In this document: positions 14,386-21,073 of the stretch, in pieces | Layout of the letters: every line of letters begins with the position of its first letter | Numbering within the stretch: the first letter of the stretch is position 1 | Assembly (NCBI GenBank): GCA_016866815.1 | Contig: VGKZ01000004.1 | Location: 1-26,340, forward strand | Reading direction: 5' to 3' | DNA: 26,340 bases | From: Candidatus Peregrinibacteria bacterium | Lineage (GTDB): Bacteria; Patescibacteriota; Gracilibacteria; Peribacterales; Peribacteraceae | Notes under the pieces: generated by a model | The model's input: only the letters and a program-made list of their open reading frames with translations | What the model was told of the DNA's origin: nothing | Databases searched by the model: none | Translations under genes and position numbers: made by a program

Positions 14386-15690
14386 TTAGGCGATCTGCGG
14401 TGCTTCCGGATGGGGCTTTGGAACGTCGACCTGTGTCTGAGGCGTGGCCTGTACGCTCGGCACTATTCCCACGCGAGCCCTTTCCGCATCGGTTCGCATT
14501 TGTTCGTTATTTGTTCCCAGCGCCGTCGGGAGCTCCTGGCGTACGGTTGCATTTCTGCTCTTCGCCAGCACATCGGTCATTGTTTCGTAATCGGTCGGCT
14601 TCACGCCTTGCAGTGAGTTGGCGAGGACGTACCCATCTTCTGGACTCATCGCCATCATCTTCTGTGCGATGGTGGCGGGGATCGCTTTGGTCTCATCTAC
14701 TTCGGCATCAGGACTCTCATCGGCGGGATTCTTCTTCGGTTTCGTCAGCTTGTCCTCTGTCAGAGACTTCTTATCGTGGTGCCGCACGCTCATCTGCTTC
14801 GTCAGAAATTGCTTCTGTTTCGTCGTCATTGCGAAATACTCATTACAGAAGCTTTTGATCTCCGCTTCGCTCGTAAAGTACTTCACCATGATCGGCGTGA
14901 AGTTGCTGGCCTTGAGGAATCCGTATTTCGTGTCCTTCTTAAGAAGGAACCACAGGCCTCCCAGTGTGGCGAGTGTGACAAATGAGAGACTTCCGCGCGA
15001 GAAGTCCTTGATGCCGTTGAGAATCAGGAGCGCTCCCAGTGCGAGCATGAGGGTCAATTTTCCCGCTGTCTTGATGTTCTCGGGGTCACGGCACGAGCGC
15101 TCCGCAAACCTGCGTGCAGCTTCGGGGTCACGGTAGAGGATGCTTTTCTGTAGCCACTCATGTTCAAGCTCATTGAATCCTGCGATGGTACTGAGCATAC
15201 CCTTCAATTTTTCTTTTAACTCCGGTGGCGCTCCTGTTGCGTTATCCAGTTCTACGAGAAGTGTTTCCAGATGTGCACGTTCTACACAAAGCTTAGGGCT
15301 TTTGTCCGGTCCGATTGGCCTCCACACAAGTAGTGAACTCCCGATGTTGCTTCTATTTTCGGGGTCACTCTTTCCCTTCTCTGCAAATTCCTGAGTGGCC
15401 AGCAGGCTTTTGTAAATATTCTCTATCGATTTCTTGGACCAGTTTTCCACTTCAGGCTCCGAGAGGCTTTTCAGAAGCTCGCTTGTTCGTCCGAAGATGT
15501 GCTCAGGTGTGAAGATTGTATCCGGAGCATTGCCAATAACAGCGTAGGGATTTCCCCCTTCGATCTGCCCTGCTAGCCCTAAGCGTCTCTGTGTTGATCG
15601 TACAGAAACCCGGGGCTTGGTACTGAAGGTCGGCGGCCTTTCCGGCCGCACTTCCTGCCCGCTGTTTTCTGATGGTCGAACGGTGGTCAT
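14386..15690 (-). CDS. Uncharacterised membrane-anchored protein, partner of the TrbL-like protein
   Basis: I do not recognise this 434-residue protein. A Pro/Arg/Ser-rich N-terminus leads into a helical, charged region (about 60-205). Two hydrophobic helices follow near 212-250 (KLTLMLALGALLILNGI and LSFVTLATLGGLWFLL). A basic segment (KKSLTEDKLTKPKKN), an acidic stretch and a Pro/Gln-rich disordered tail complete it. It starts 12 nt after the stop of the TrbL-like gene on the same strand, with no promoter or Shine-Dalgarno sequence evident. The two are therefore probably one operon and may form one membrane complex. It converges on infB with a 4-nt gap. Confidence 0.75.
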   Translation of the reverse strand: MTTVRPSENSGQEVRPERPPTFSTKPRVSVRSTQRRLGLAGQIEGGNPYAVIGNAPDTIFTPEHIFGRTSELLKSLSEPEVENWSKKSIENIYKSLLATQEFAEKGKSDPENRSNIGSSLLVWRPIGPDKSPKLCVERAHLETLLVELDNATGAPPELKEKLKGMLSTIAGFNELEHEWLQKSILYRDPEAARRFAERSCRDPENIKTAGKLTLMLALGALLILNGIKDFSRGSLSFVTLATLGGLWFLLKKDTKYGFLKASNFTPIMVKYFTSEAEIKSFCNEYFAMTTKQKQFLTKQMSVRHHDKKSLTEDKLTKPKKNPADESPDAEVDETKAIPATIAQKMMAMSPEDGYVLANSLQGVKPTDYETMTDVLAKSRNATVRQELPTALGTNNEQMRTDAERARVGIVPSVQATPQTQVDVPKPHPEAPQIA

Positions 15691-15702
15691 AGTGTGTGTT
15701 TA

Positions 15703-17436
15703 TCATTTCAATTTTCCGTCGTTGTTGATTTTTGGTGTGATGAGGTCAGCAATCTGTTGTGATGTGATGGTGTCCGCATCTTTAATGCCTTCCGCTTTGA
15801 GTTGTATGCGGATGTCCTGAAGCACTTTTCCGCCGTTTGCGGTGTCATCAATAGCATTTTTTACATCAGCGTTGGTATTTAGTTTATTTCCTCTGCCGGC
15901 TGCGGTTTCACCGAGAATCTTGCTCAGGAGCTTGTTCGTCACATTGTTGCTGTCATTCATTGCTTCGCCGAGAGACTTATTAGCATTTGTGCCAGTGGGC
16001 GTGCCCGTAGCGTTCCTCAGGGAGTCTAAAGGACTCTTGCCTCCGCTGAGACCTGCGTTGAACGTCTGTGCCGCATTTTTTGCACCCAGGATGGACATGC
16101 CACCCTTACCGACCGGGATAATCGGCAACGCGAGCGGGATCTTTATTGCGCTCTGGCCGATGCTATTACCGAACTGCTGGATGCCGGCGACTGCGGAAGC
16201 ATAGAAGCCGCCGAGCTTCGTGATGGAGCCGAAGAATCCTATCCAGATGACCATGACGCTCATGACCAGCCACATGAGCTGCCAGAAGGTATTCACGCCG
16301 TAGATGAGTGCGCCGGAGTTCTCCCCGAGCTTCGCAGCAACATCAGGAGGAGCAGAGCCGTACATCGCGTTGAGGAGGATGAATCCTACGGTGAGGGGTA
16401 CAGCAACGATCGTCGGCAGGAACGCCGCCTTGATGAATTCGTCGAAGATTAATTTCGTGCTGAACGGGCCCATCTTGTCACCGATGACGACACCGAGGAA
16501 CATGAACGGCATGAAGGCGATGGTGAGCCAGATGATCGGGATGCGGATGATGAACACGATCACCATCGCGATGAGTGGAAGCGTGAGCATGATGGAGAAC
16601 ACCATGATGAACACGACGTGCATGAGGAAGAACATCAGGTTGCCAAATTGGTTGCCGGAATTCGCGCCTGCTCCGGGATTATTCGAAGGCTTGATGACAC
16701 GGTTGTACTCCGTCAGTCGTCCGTAGTTGACGACGAGACCGTTGAGCATGCCGAGGGCTGTATTGGCATTCGCGGCAAGCTGCATTTCTTTGTAGCAGAT
16801 AACCCCCGGGATCAGATTTTTATAACCGTTTCCCGGTGCTTCACTGCACTGGTTATTGAGTTTAATGTCTGTGATGACTTTGCAGGGGGATCGTATGCCG
16901 TTTTCGTAGTACCAACATTGCGATTCTAGATGCGACGGCAGCTGGTAGACCGTCGCCGTCAGGACATTAGCGACGTCCAGGATCACTCGGGGGAAGAACC
17001 ACGAGAAGTTCACGAGGATGACCGCGAAGATGAATTTCTTCCAGTAGTTCATCACATACTCACTGCTGTGAGTGACGACCGTTATGATGCCCGCAAAGAT
17101 GAGCAGGAATGCGAAAATGATGTTCACGATGTCACGCGAGAACATCCAGATTTGGTTCAGCTGGTTCTCGCCGATGTTGCCGCTTTCCGTAATCCCCATG
17201 ATGAAGAGGGGATCCAGCAGGTACTGCAGGAAGTAGAACGCGATCATTGCCAGGAATTGCAGGATGGTTCCGATTGCTGCGCCTCCGGTGGTAATGGCGG
17301 TGATGGCGCCGTTCAGTGGCGATGTATTCGCACCCTGCGCGTACGCCGCCTCTATCAACCACGGACAATCCTGAAAGAACAGGATGCCGAGAGACAGGAG
17401 TGCGATTGCCAGTGATGTTTTTTGTTTCTGAGACAT
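15703..17436 (-). CDS. Polytopic membrane protein resembling TrbL/VirB6 (type IV secretion-like)
   Basis: The 577-residue product has a probable signal peptide (hydrophobic LAIALLSLGILFF, cleavage likely after AYA near residue 33). Hydrophobic helices lie near 55-80, 98-120, 133-155, several between 265 and 320, then 340-362 and 385-405. The segment IWLTIAFMPFMFLGVVIGD resembles the conserved core of TrbL/VirB6 inner-membrane channel subunits. A loop with several cysteines (about 188-225) lies between helices. The last 170 residues are Gly/Asn/Ala-rich and soluble. No VirB4, pilin or coupling protein is in the window, so the assignment rests on topology and this pattern. An extended -10 box ends 7 nt before the ATG. 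Confidence 0.6.
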   Translation of the reverse strand: MSQKQKTSLAIALLSLGILFFQDCPWLIEAAYAQGANTSPLNGAITAITTGGAAIGTILQFLAMIAFYFLQYLLDPLFIMGITESGNIGENQLNQIWMFSRDIVNIIFAFLLIFAGIITVVTHSSEYVMNYWKKFIFAVILVNFSWFFPRVILDVANVLTATVYQLPSHLESQCWYYENGIRSPCKVITDIKLNNQCSEAPGNGYKNLIPGVICYKEMQLAANANTALGMLNGLVVNYGRLTEYNRVIKPSNNPGAGANSGNQFGNLMFFLMHVVFIMVFSIMLTLPLIAMVIVFIIRIPIIWLTIAFMPFMFLGVVIGDKMGPFSTKLIFDEFIKAAFLPTIVAVPLTVGFILLNAMYGSAPPDVAAKLGENSGALIYGVNTFWQLMWLVMSVMVIWIGFFGSITKLGGFYASAVAGIQQFGNSIGQSAIKIPLALPIIPVGKGGMSILGAKNAAQTFNAGLSGGKSPLDSLRNATGTPTGTNANKSLGEAMNDSNNVTNKLLSKILGETAAGRGNKLNTNADVKNAIDDTANGGKVLQDIRIQLKAEGIKDADTITSQQIADLITPKINNDGKLK

Positions 17437-17443
17437 TCAGAAG

Positions 17444-17449
17444 AGTATA
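17444..17449 (-). promoter_or_regulatory. Extended -10 box of the TrbL-like operon
   Basis: On the reverse strand TGG-TATACT is followed by 7 nt and the ATG at 17436. TTCGCG lies 17 nt upstream as a weak -35 box. A leaderless mRNA is predicted. Confidence 0.6.
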
Positions 17450-17642
17450 CCACATTTTGACCGCATCGCGAAGCCCCATACAGCCATCTTCTGCAATGTA
17501 CTCCACAACATAAATCAGCGCTTTTGTTGAGTATAAAAATTGTTCACTAAAATTCAAAAAAATGAGGCAAATCGCACTTTTTCGGCTTCATTTAAACATT
17601 TTTATTGAACCAATACTTTGATCGAAAGATTGATCACTTTTC

Positions 17643-17672
17643 TTGCACTTCCTCTGTGTTCTTGAGTACAGT
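17643..17672 (+). promoter_or_regulatory. Probable promoter of the HTH regulator
   Basis: TTGCAC (17643-17648), 18 nt and TACAGT (17667-17672). The expected transcription start, about 17679, falls inside the palindrome at 17675-17688. Confidence 0.5.
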
Positions 17673-17674
17673 TT

Positions 17675-17688
17675 GTGAACATGTTCAC
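17675..17688. promoter_or_regulatory. Palindromic operator candidate GTGAACATGTTCAC
   Basis: A perfect 14-bp palindrome. Another GTGAAC half-site lies at 17697-17702 and an inverted one at 17542-17547. Its position over the predicted transcription start suggests repression by the winged-helix protein encoded just downstream. Confidence 0.6.
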
Positions 17689-17705
17689 TCTTCCCAGTGA
17701 ACGCC

Positions 17706-18290
17706 ATGTCGTCAACTGTCCTCAAAGCACTGTTCAGCAGCCAAACGCGGGTGAAGCTCCTCTCGACGTTCCTCATGCATCCGGAGAGCGAATTCTTCAT
17801 TCGTGAGCTGACACGTCTCCTCAACGAGCAGATCAACTCCATTCGCCGTGAACTGGAGAACCTCCGCCGCATCGGACTCGTCCGTGCCCGCCACAGGAAC
17901 CGGAAGAAGTACTACAGAGTAGATGAGGAGTTTCCCCTCTATCACGAGCTTCGGAGCATTTTTGCAAAGGAGATCCAGGCAGACAGTCCCGTTGTGGCCA
18001 GTCTGAAGAAGCTCCCGGTCATGGATCTCATCGTCCTCGCGGGAACATTCGTCGGCACGGAGACGAAGGTCGACCTGCTCCTCGTCGGAGACATCCGCAA
18101 GGAAATGGTGGAAGCGCTCCTTCTTCAGGATCAAAACCTCAAGAATGTGAAGTACTCCATCTTTGCGCAGGGCGACTTCCTCTACCGCCTCAGTCTGAAA
18201 GACCGGTTTATAAGTGATATTCTCAATGACCCCAGACATTTGATTGTTCTCAATACGATTGGCAAACAGATGGAAGAAGCGAAGAAGTAG
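17706..18290 (+). CDS. Winged-helix regulator with a degenerate nucleotidyltransferase-like domain
   Basis: The ATG at 17706 gives 194 residues; a GTG at 17697 is possible but sits in a repeated operator half-site. Residues 1-80 form an ArsR-like winged helix (FIRELTRLLNEQINSIRRELENLRRIGLV, shown only as its recognition region at about 36-64). The C-terminal half resembles a minimal nucleotidyltransferase fold: G113-T114 replaces the usual GS, and K121-V-D123 stands where active enzymes have DxD. The domain therefore probably binds rather than transfers, or is inactive. It diverges from the TrbL-like operon and has a palindrome at its own start, so autoregulation and control of that operon are likely inferences. 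Confidence 0.75.
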   Translation: MSSTVLKALFSSQTRVKLLSTFLMHPESEFFIRELTRLLNEQINSIRRELENLRRIGLVRARHRNRKKYYRVDEEFPLYHELRSIFAKEIQADSPVVASLKKLPVMDLIVLAGTFVGTETKVDLLLVGDIRKEMVEALLLQDQNLKNVKYSIFAQGDFLYRLSLKDRFISDILNDPRHLIVLNTIGKQMEEAKK

Positions 18291-18368
18291 GGAAGTAGGG
18301 AAATAGGGAATGGGGAAATAGGGAAATAGGGAATGGGGAATAGGGAAATAGGGAATGGGGAAATAGGG
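18290..18368 (+). repeat. GGG-rich 7-8 nt tandem repeat (G-quadruplex-capable)
   Basis: Eleven runs of three or four G follow one another in 79 nt, separated by 3-5 nt of A/T-rich spacer. The units are of the form RGGGAAT or RGGGAAAT. It starts at the last base of the regulator's stop and ends 22 nt before the rplS -35 box. The forward strand meets the usual G3+ motif for quadruplex formation several times over. Confidence 0.85.
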
Positions 18369-18390
18369 TGGCAAAACCACTCTTTCCGCC

Positions 18391-18419
18391 TTTACAGGAC
18401 TCTTCCTGCCCTTTAGGCT
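18391..18419 (+). promoter_or_regulatory. rplS promoter
   Basis: TTTACA (18391-18396), an exact 17-nt spacer and TAGGCT (18414-18419), 9 nt before the ATG at 18429. The leader would be only a few nt or absent. Confidence 0.7.
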
Positions 18420-18428
18420 ATTCCGGAC

Positions 18429-18866
18429 ATGAGTCACCCCCTACATTCCCTTTCGGCGAAACTGCTGCAGAATAGGCCCGATATACGGCCGGGGTTCACC
18501 GTTCGCGTTTCCGAGAGGGTTCAGGAGGGAGATAAGGAGCGTCTGCAGGCCTTTGAAGGTCTCGTGATCGCCGTCCGTAAGGGGGCGACTCCGGCAGATT
18601 CTTCCTTCACCGTCCGCAAGGTCGCTTCGGGTGTGGGTGTGGAGCGCGTCTTCCCGTTGCACTCTCCTCTGATTGCCAAGGTGGAAGTGAAGAAGGTGGC
18701 AACCGTTCGCAGGGCGAAGATATTCTTCCTCCGCGGACGCCAGGGGAAGTCCGCGCGCCTCAGCGAGAGATTCACGACGTCGGAAGAGTTCGGTGTGGCC
18801 GTAGCGCCCGTAGCCGCAGCTGTGGAGGCCCCCGTAGAGGCACCTGCAGAGGAGAAAAAAGAGTGA
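18429..18866 (+). CDS. rplS: 50S ribosomal protein L19
   Basis: Structural protein at the 30S-50S interface. The core (residues 1-115) shows the L19 pattern: IRPGFTVRVSERVQEGDKER, then FEGLVIAVRKG, FTVRKVASGVGVERVFPLHSP (described by position, about 60-80) and KVEVKKVATVRRAKIFFLRG. A further 30 residues rich in Ala, Val, Pro and Glu (AAAVEAPVEAPAEEKKE) extend beyond the 115-residue E. coli protein. The trmD and rimM genes that commonly accompany rplS are absent; instead a CsaB-like gene follows after 21 nt. It has its own promoter with start-proximal spacing. Confidence 0.95.
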   Translation: MSHPLHSLSAKLLQNRPDIRPGFTVRVSERVQEGDKERLQAFEGLVIAVRKGATPADSSFTVRKVASGVGVERVFPLHSPLIAKVEVKKVATVRRAKIFFLRGRQGKSARLSERFTTSEEFGVAVAPVAAAVEAPVEAPAEEKKE

Positions 18867-18875
18867 GGTGTGCGC

Positions 18876-18881
18876 TATACT
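18876..18881 (+). promoter_or_regulatory. -10 box TATACT that decides the csaB-like start
   Basis: TATACT ends 6 nt before the GTG at 18888. An upstream in-frame GTG at 18870 would lie before the -10 box and could not be in this transcript. Confidence 0.55.
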
Positions 18882-18887
18882 TGCTGT

Positions 18888-19820
18888 GTGAATACGATTC
18901 TTCTCATCGGCAATTTCGGCGTGGGGAACCTGGGGGATGAAGCGTTGAAGGAGTATTTCCTCTCACGCTTTCCCGGCGTGCGTTGGCGCGTGCTCTCGGC
19001 GCATCCCGTTGCAGGAGAGCTTTCCCGTTTGCCGGCGGGGATATGTTCTCTCTTGAGCTTTCGCTGGCTACGGACGCTCTATGTATACGCAACCTGCGAC
19101 GGAGTGGTTTTCGGTGGCGGGTCTCTGTTTACGGACACGGAGTCTGTCCGGGCGTGTTTCCTGTGGTGGCTGCATGCATGTGCGGCGCGGATATTCAGAC
19201 GTCCACGGTACTTTGCTTTTCAGGGGGTCGGGCCGTTTCGGACCAGGGTGGGGGAGTGGCTGACGAGGTCAGCGTTCACCGGAGCTGCCAGTATTTCTGT
19301 CCGGGACTCCCTGTCGCAGAAGCGCGTGGAGTTGTTTAAATTGAATACTAAAGTTATTCAAACTTTCGATCCTGTTTTCTCTCTTCTTGAAAATAAAAAG
19401 CACGATAATCGCACTCAAAAAATATTCGGTGTCATACCACGGAAAAACTCAGATGCAACCCTCCGAAAACGACTCGCAGAATGTATGAGAAACACACCGT
19501 TTGACAAAGTTGTCATTCTCTCACTTCAACCGCACGATTCTCGTGAAGCCTCATACTGCTCCGATCTTGCGCGGGATATCAGCGCGGAGGTGATATCAAT
19601 CCGCACACTTCATGCACTCGGGTATGAAGTAGGGTGTTGCTCCTACATTGTGACGCAGCGCTATCATGGTGCGATTGCCGCGTTGGCTCTGGATATACCG
19701 TTTGAAACAGTGATGCAGACGGAGGGGGATAAGCTTTCGACGGTGACTCCGTGCCTCGGGTCGGTTTGTGCGATGTTTGTGGAGGCAGGGGAACGGGCAT
19801 TGCGGGATTGCTTGTCTTGA
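18888..19820 (+). CDS. Polysaccharide pyruvyl transferase family protein (CsaB-like)
   Basis: Family enzymes add pyruvate ketals from phosphoenolpyruvate to surface polysaccharides; CsaB does so on cell-wall polymers that anchor S-layer proteins. The GTG at 18888 gives 310 residues starting NTILLIGNFGVGN after the initiator. Recognisable motifs are GNFGVGNLGDEA (8-19), the GGG of VVFGGGSLF, and RYHGA (258-262), which is typical of the family. The stretch from about 19325 to 19560 is clearly more AT-rich than the rest of the gene. Its TGA stop overlaps the -35 box of the next gene. Acceptor and biological role cannot be told from the sequence. Confidence 0.8.
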   Translation: MNTILLIGNFGVGNLGDEALKEYFLSRFPGVRWRVLSAHPVAGELSRLPAGICSLLSFRWLRTLYVYATCDGVVFGGGSLFTDTESVRACFLWWLHACAARIFRRPRYFAFQGVGPFRTRVGEWLTRSAFTGAASISVRDSLSQKRVELFKLNTKVIQTFDPVFSLLENKKHDNRTQKIFGVIPRKNSDATLRKRLAECMRNTPFDKVVILSLQPHDSREASYCSDLARDISAEVISIRTLHALGYEVGCCSYIVTQRYHGAIAALALDIPFETVMQTEGDKLSTVTPCLGSVCAMFVEAGERALRDCLS

Positions 19821-19844
19821 GGTCAATAGGATTTCTGCTATGCT
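19817..19844 (+). promoter_or_regulatory. Probable promoter of the 19858 gene cluster
   Basis: TTGAGG (19817-19822), a 16-nt spacer and an extended -10 TGC-TATGCT (19839-19844). It overlaps the csaB-like stop codon and leaves a leader of about 6 nt before the ATG at 19858. Confidence 0.6.
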
Positions 19845-19857
19845 CAGGACATCAACT

Positions 19858-20292
19858 ATGAAGAAGCGCAATACACTGTTTTTGCTACAGGAAGAACAAC
19901 CGCTGTTCATGGCGCTACCTCCTGGTATCAGGGAAGGTTGGACTGCTGAGGTGATCAAACCTGTGTATGAGGACCCGCGTGATTTGATAATCCGATTCAA
20001 GAGATTCCTACCCGCAAACCCAGTGTTTAAGCGTCTCGAGACTGCGGTGATGGCAGGCAGCGGTTCCGTTGAAGACATCATTACGCAGAGTCAGGAGCTG
20101 AAAATGTCCGATCTTTCCTATGAGCAGATGATCGATCTGTTTTTTGTTCTCGGTTCGAAGATTCTCGGCGGATACATTCGCTATGGACTGAAGAACGTCG
20201 ATTCTGATGATGATCTGGAGGCGGTAATGACACTCTCGATGATCCGTCATTCTCTTTTTGCGGCAAATGCAAAATACCCCGCGCGCGCATGA
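19858..20292 (+). CDS. Uncharacterised soluble protein, first gene of an unknown cluster
   Basis: I do not recognise this 144-residue protein. It begins KKRNTLFLLQEEQPLF and has no membrane segment or signal peptide. It looks mostly helical, with an acidic NVDSDDDLEAV segment near residue 120. The frame is open from 19768, but that part lies inside the csaB-like gene and upstream of the promoter, so ATG 19858 is chosen. Its TGA overlaps the next ATG (ATGA), which indicates tight translational coupling with the 249-residue membrane protein. No function is proposed. Confidence 0.75.
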   Translation: MKKRNTLFLLQEEQPLFMALPPGIREGWTAEVIKPVYEDPRDLIIRFKRFLPANPVFKRLETAVMAGSGSVEDIITQSQELKMSDLSYEQMIDLFFVLGSKILGGYIRYGLKNVDSDDDLEAVMTLSMIRHSLFAANAKYPARA

Positions 20293-21038
20293 CCCCAGGT
20301 GAATCCAGCAATCCAGAGACGGCGCAGGGCATTGAGCAGATGCTCCCTGACTTTGAGAATGCTCAGGAGATCCGGGAGTACTACGGATTACGCGATGACA
20401 TCACGCTACAGTCGGAAAAAGACGAAGTCGAACTGCTCGATCGGATGCGTGAGAGGCACCCGGACTTCAATGGGAGGCTGAATGAGGCCCATGAGTATGT
20501 TTCCAGTCTCTATCGTCAGCATCTGACGAGGAATGCACTCCAGGAAGACGTGAAGAGTGAGGTTTCGGAAGCTCAGGTCGAAAAGCAGAAGAGCTGGTTC
20601 CGCAGACATCCCTGGCTGACTGCGGGGGCAGGTGTTGCTGCGCTTCTGGCACTTCTTTATTTCACGGGCCCTCTTGCAACTACAGCAGGGGAATACGGTG
20701 GGGCGCTGATCGAGAGTTTCAAGACTGTTCTTGCAAAGATAGGCATTGGTACGCCTGCAGTACTCACAGAGGCTGCCGGAGATGTAGCGGTTGGTACTGA
20801 GGTTGGAGCAGAAGCCGCAGAGCTTGCGGCTGAAGCTTTCCAGAGTGCGGGCAGTGCGGCTAGCCAAACAATGGAGGCGATTCAGTCTGCCGCACAGGCG
20901 ACAGGAGCAAGCGCTCAGTCGGCAACACTTTCTGCGGAGGCCGCGGGGAAAATTATGTCGTCGCCGCAGGTTCTCGAAGGAATGGAACAGGTTGTCGATC
21001 CCCTGCAGAGAATCCTGCAGCAGCTGCCGCCAAAGTGA
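20289..21038 (+). CDS. Uncharacterised single-pass membrane protein
   Basis: The 249-residue product has a charged, helical N-terminal half (about 1-100), then RRHPWLTAGAGVAALLALLY, a single transmembrane helix near residues 104-125. The C-terminal half is very rich in Ala, Gly, Glu, Ser and Gln (AEAAELAAEAF-like stretches), likely a long amphipathic helix. The basic residues before the helix suggest that the N-terminal half is cytoplasmic. It is coupled to the preceding gene by an ATGA overlap. The large 1108-residue gene begins 35 nt after its stop under a separate promoter. No family was recognised. Confidence 0.75.
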   Translation: MTPGESSNPETAQGIEQMLPDFENAQEIREYYGLRDDITLQSEKDEVELLDRMRERHPDFNGRLNEAHEYVSSLYRQHLTRNALQEDVKSEVSEAQVEKQKSWFRRHPWLTAGAGVAALLALLYFTGPLATTAGEYGGALIESFKTVLAKIGIGTPAVLTEAAGDVAVGTEVGAEAAELAAEAFQSAGSAASQTMEAIQSAAQATGASAQSATLSAEAAGKIMSSPQVLEGMEQVVDPLQRILQQLPPK

Positions 21039-21067
21039 TTGAAGAAATAGTGGAAATGTGGTAGTAT
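21039..21067 (+). promoter_or_regulatory. Promoter of the 1108-residue gene
   Basis: TTGAAG (21039-21044), an exact 17-nt spacer and an extended -10 TGG-TAGTAT (21062-21067), ending 6 nt before the ATG at 21074. It is one of the clearest leaderless promoters here. Confidence 0.65.
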
Positions 21068-21073
21068 CTTCTG

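Larger units (their letters stand above)
17437..17705. other. Divergent intergenic region with GTGAAC motifs
   Basis: This 269-nt, largely AT-rich interval separates the reverse TrbL-like operon from the forward regulator. It contains promoters for both, the palindrome at 17675-17688, and GTGAAC half-sites at 17542-17547 (inverted) and 17697-17702 (the last ends just before the regulator ATG). No coding sequence is evident. Confidence 0.7.
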
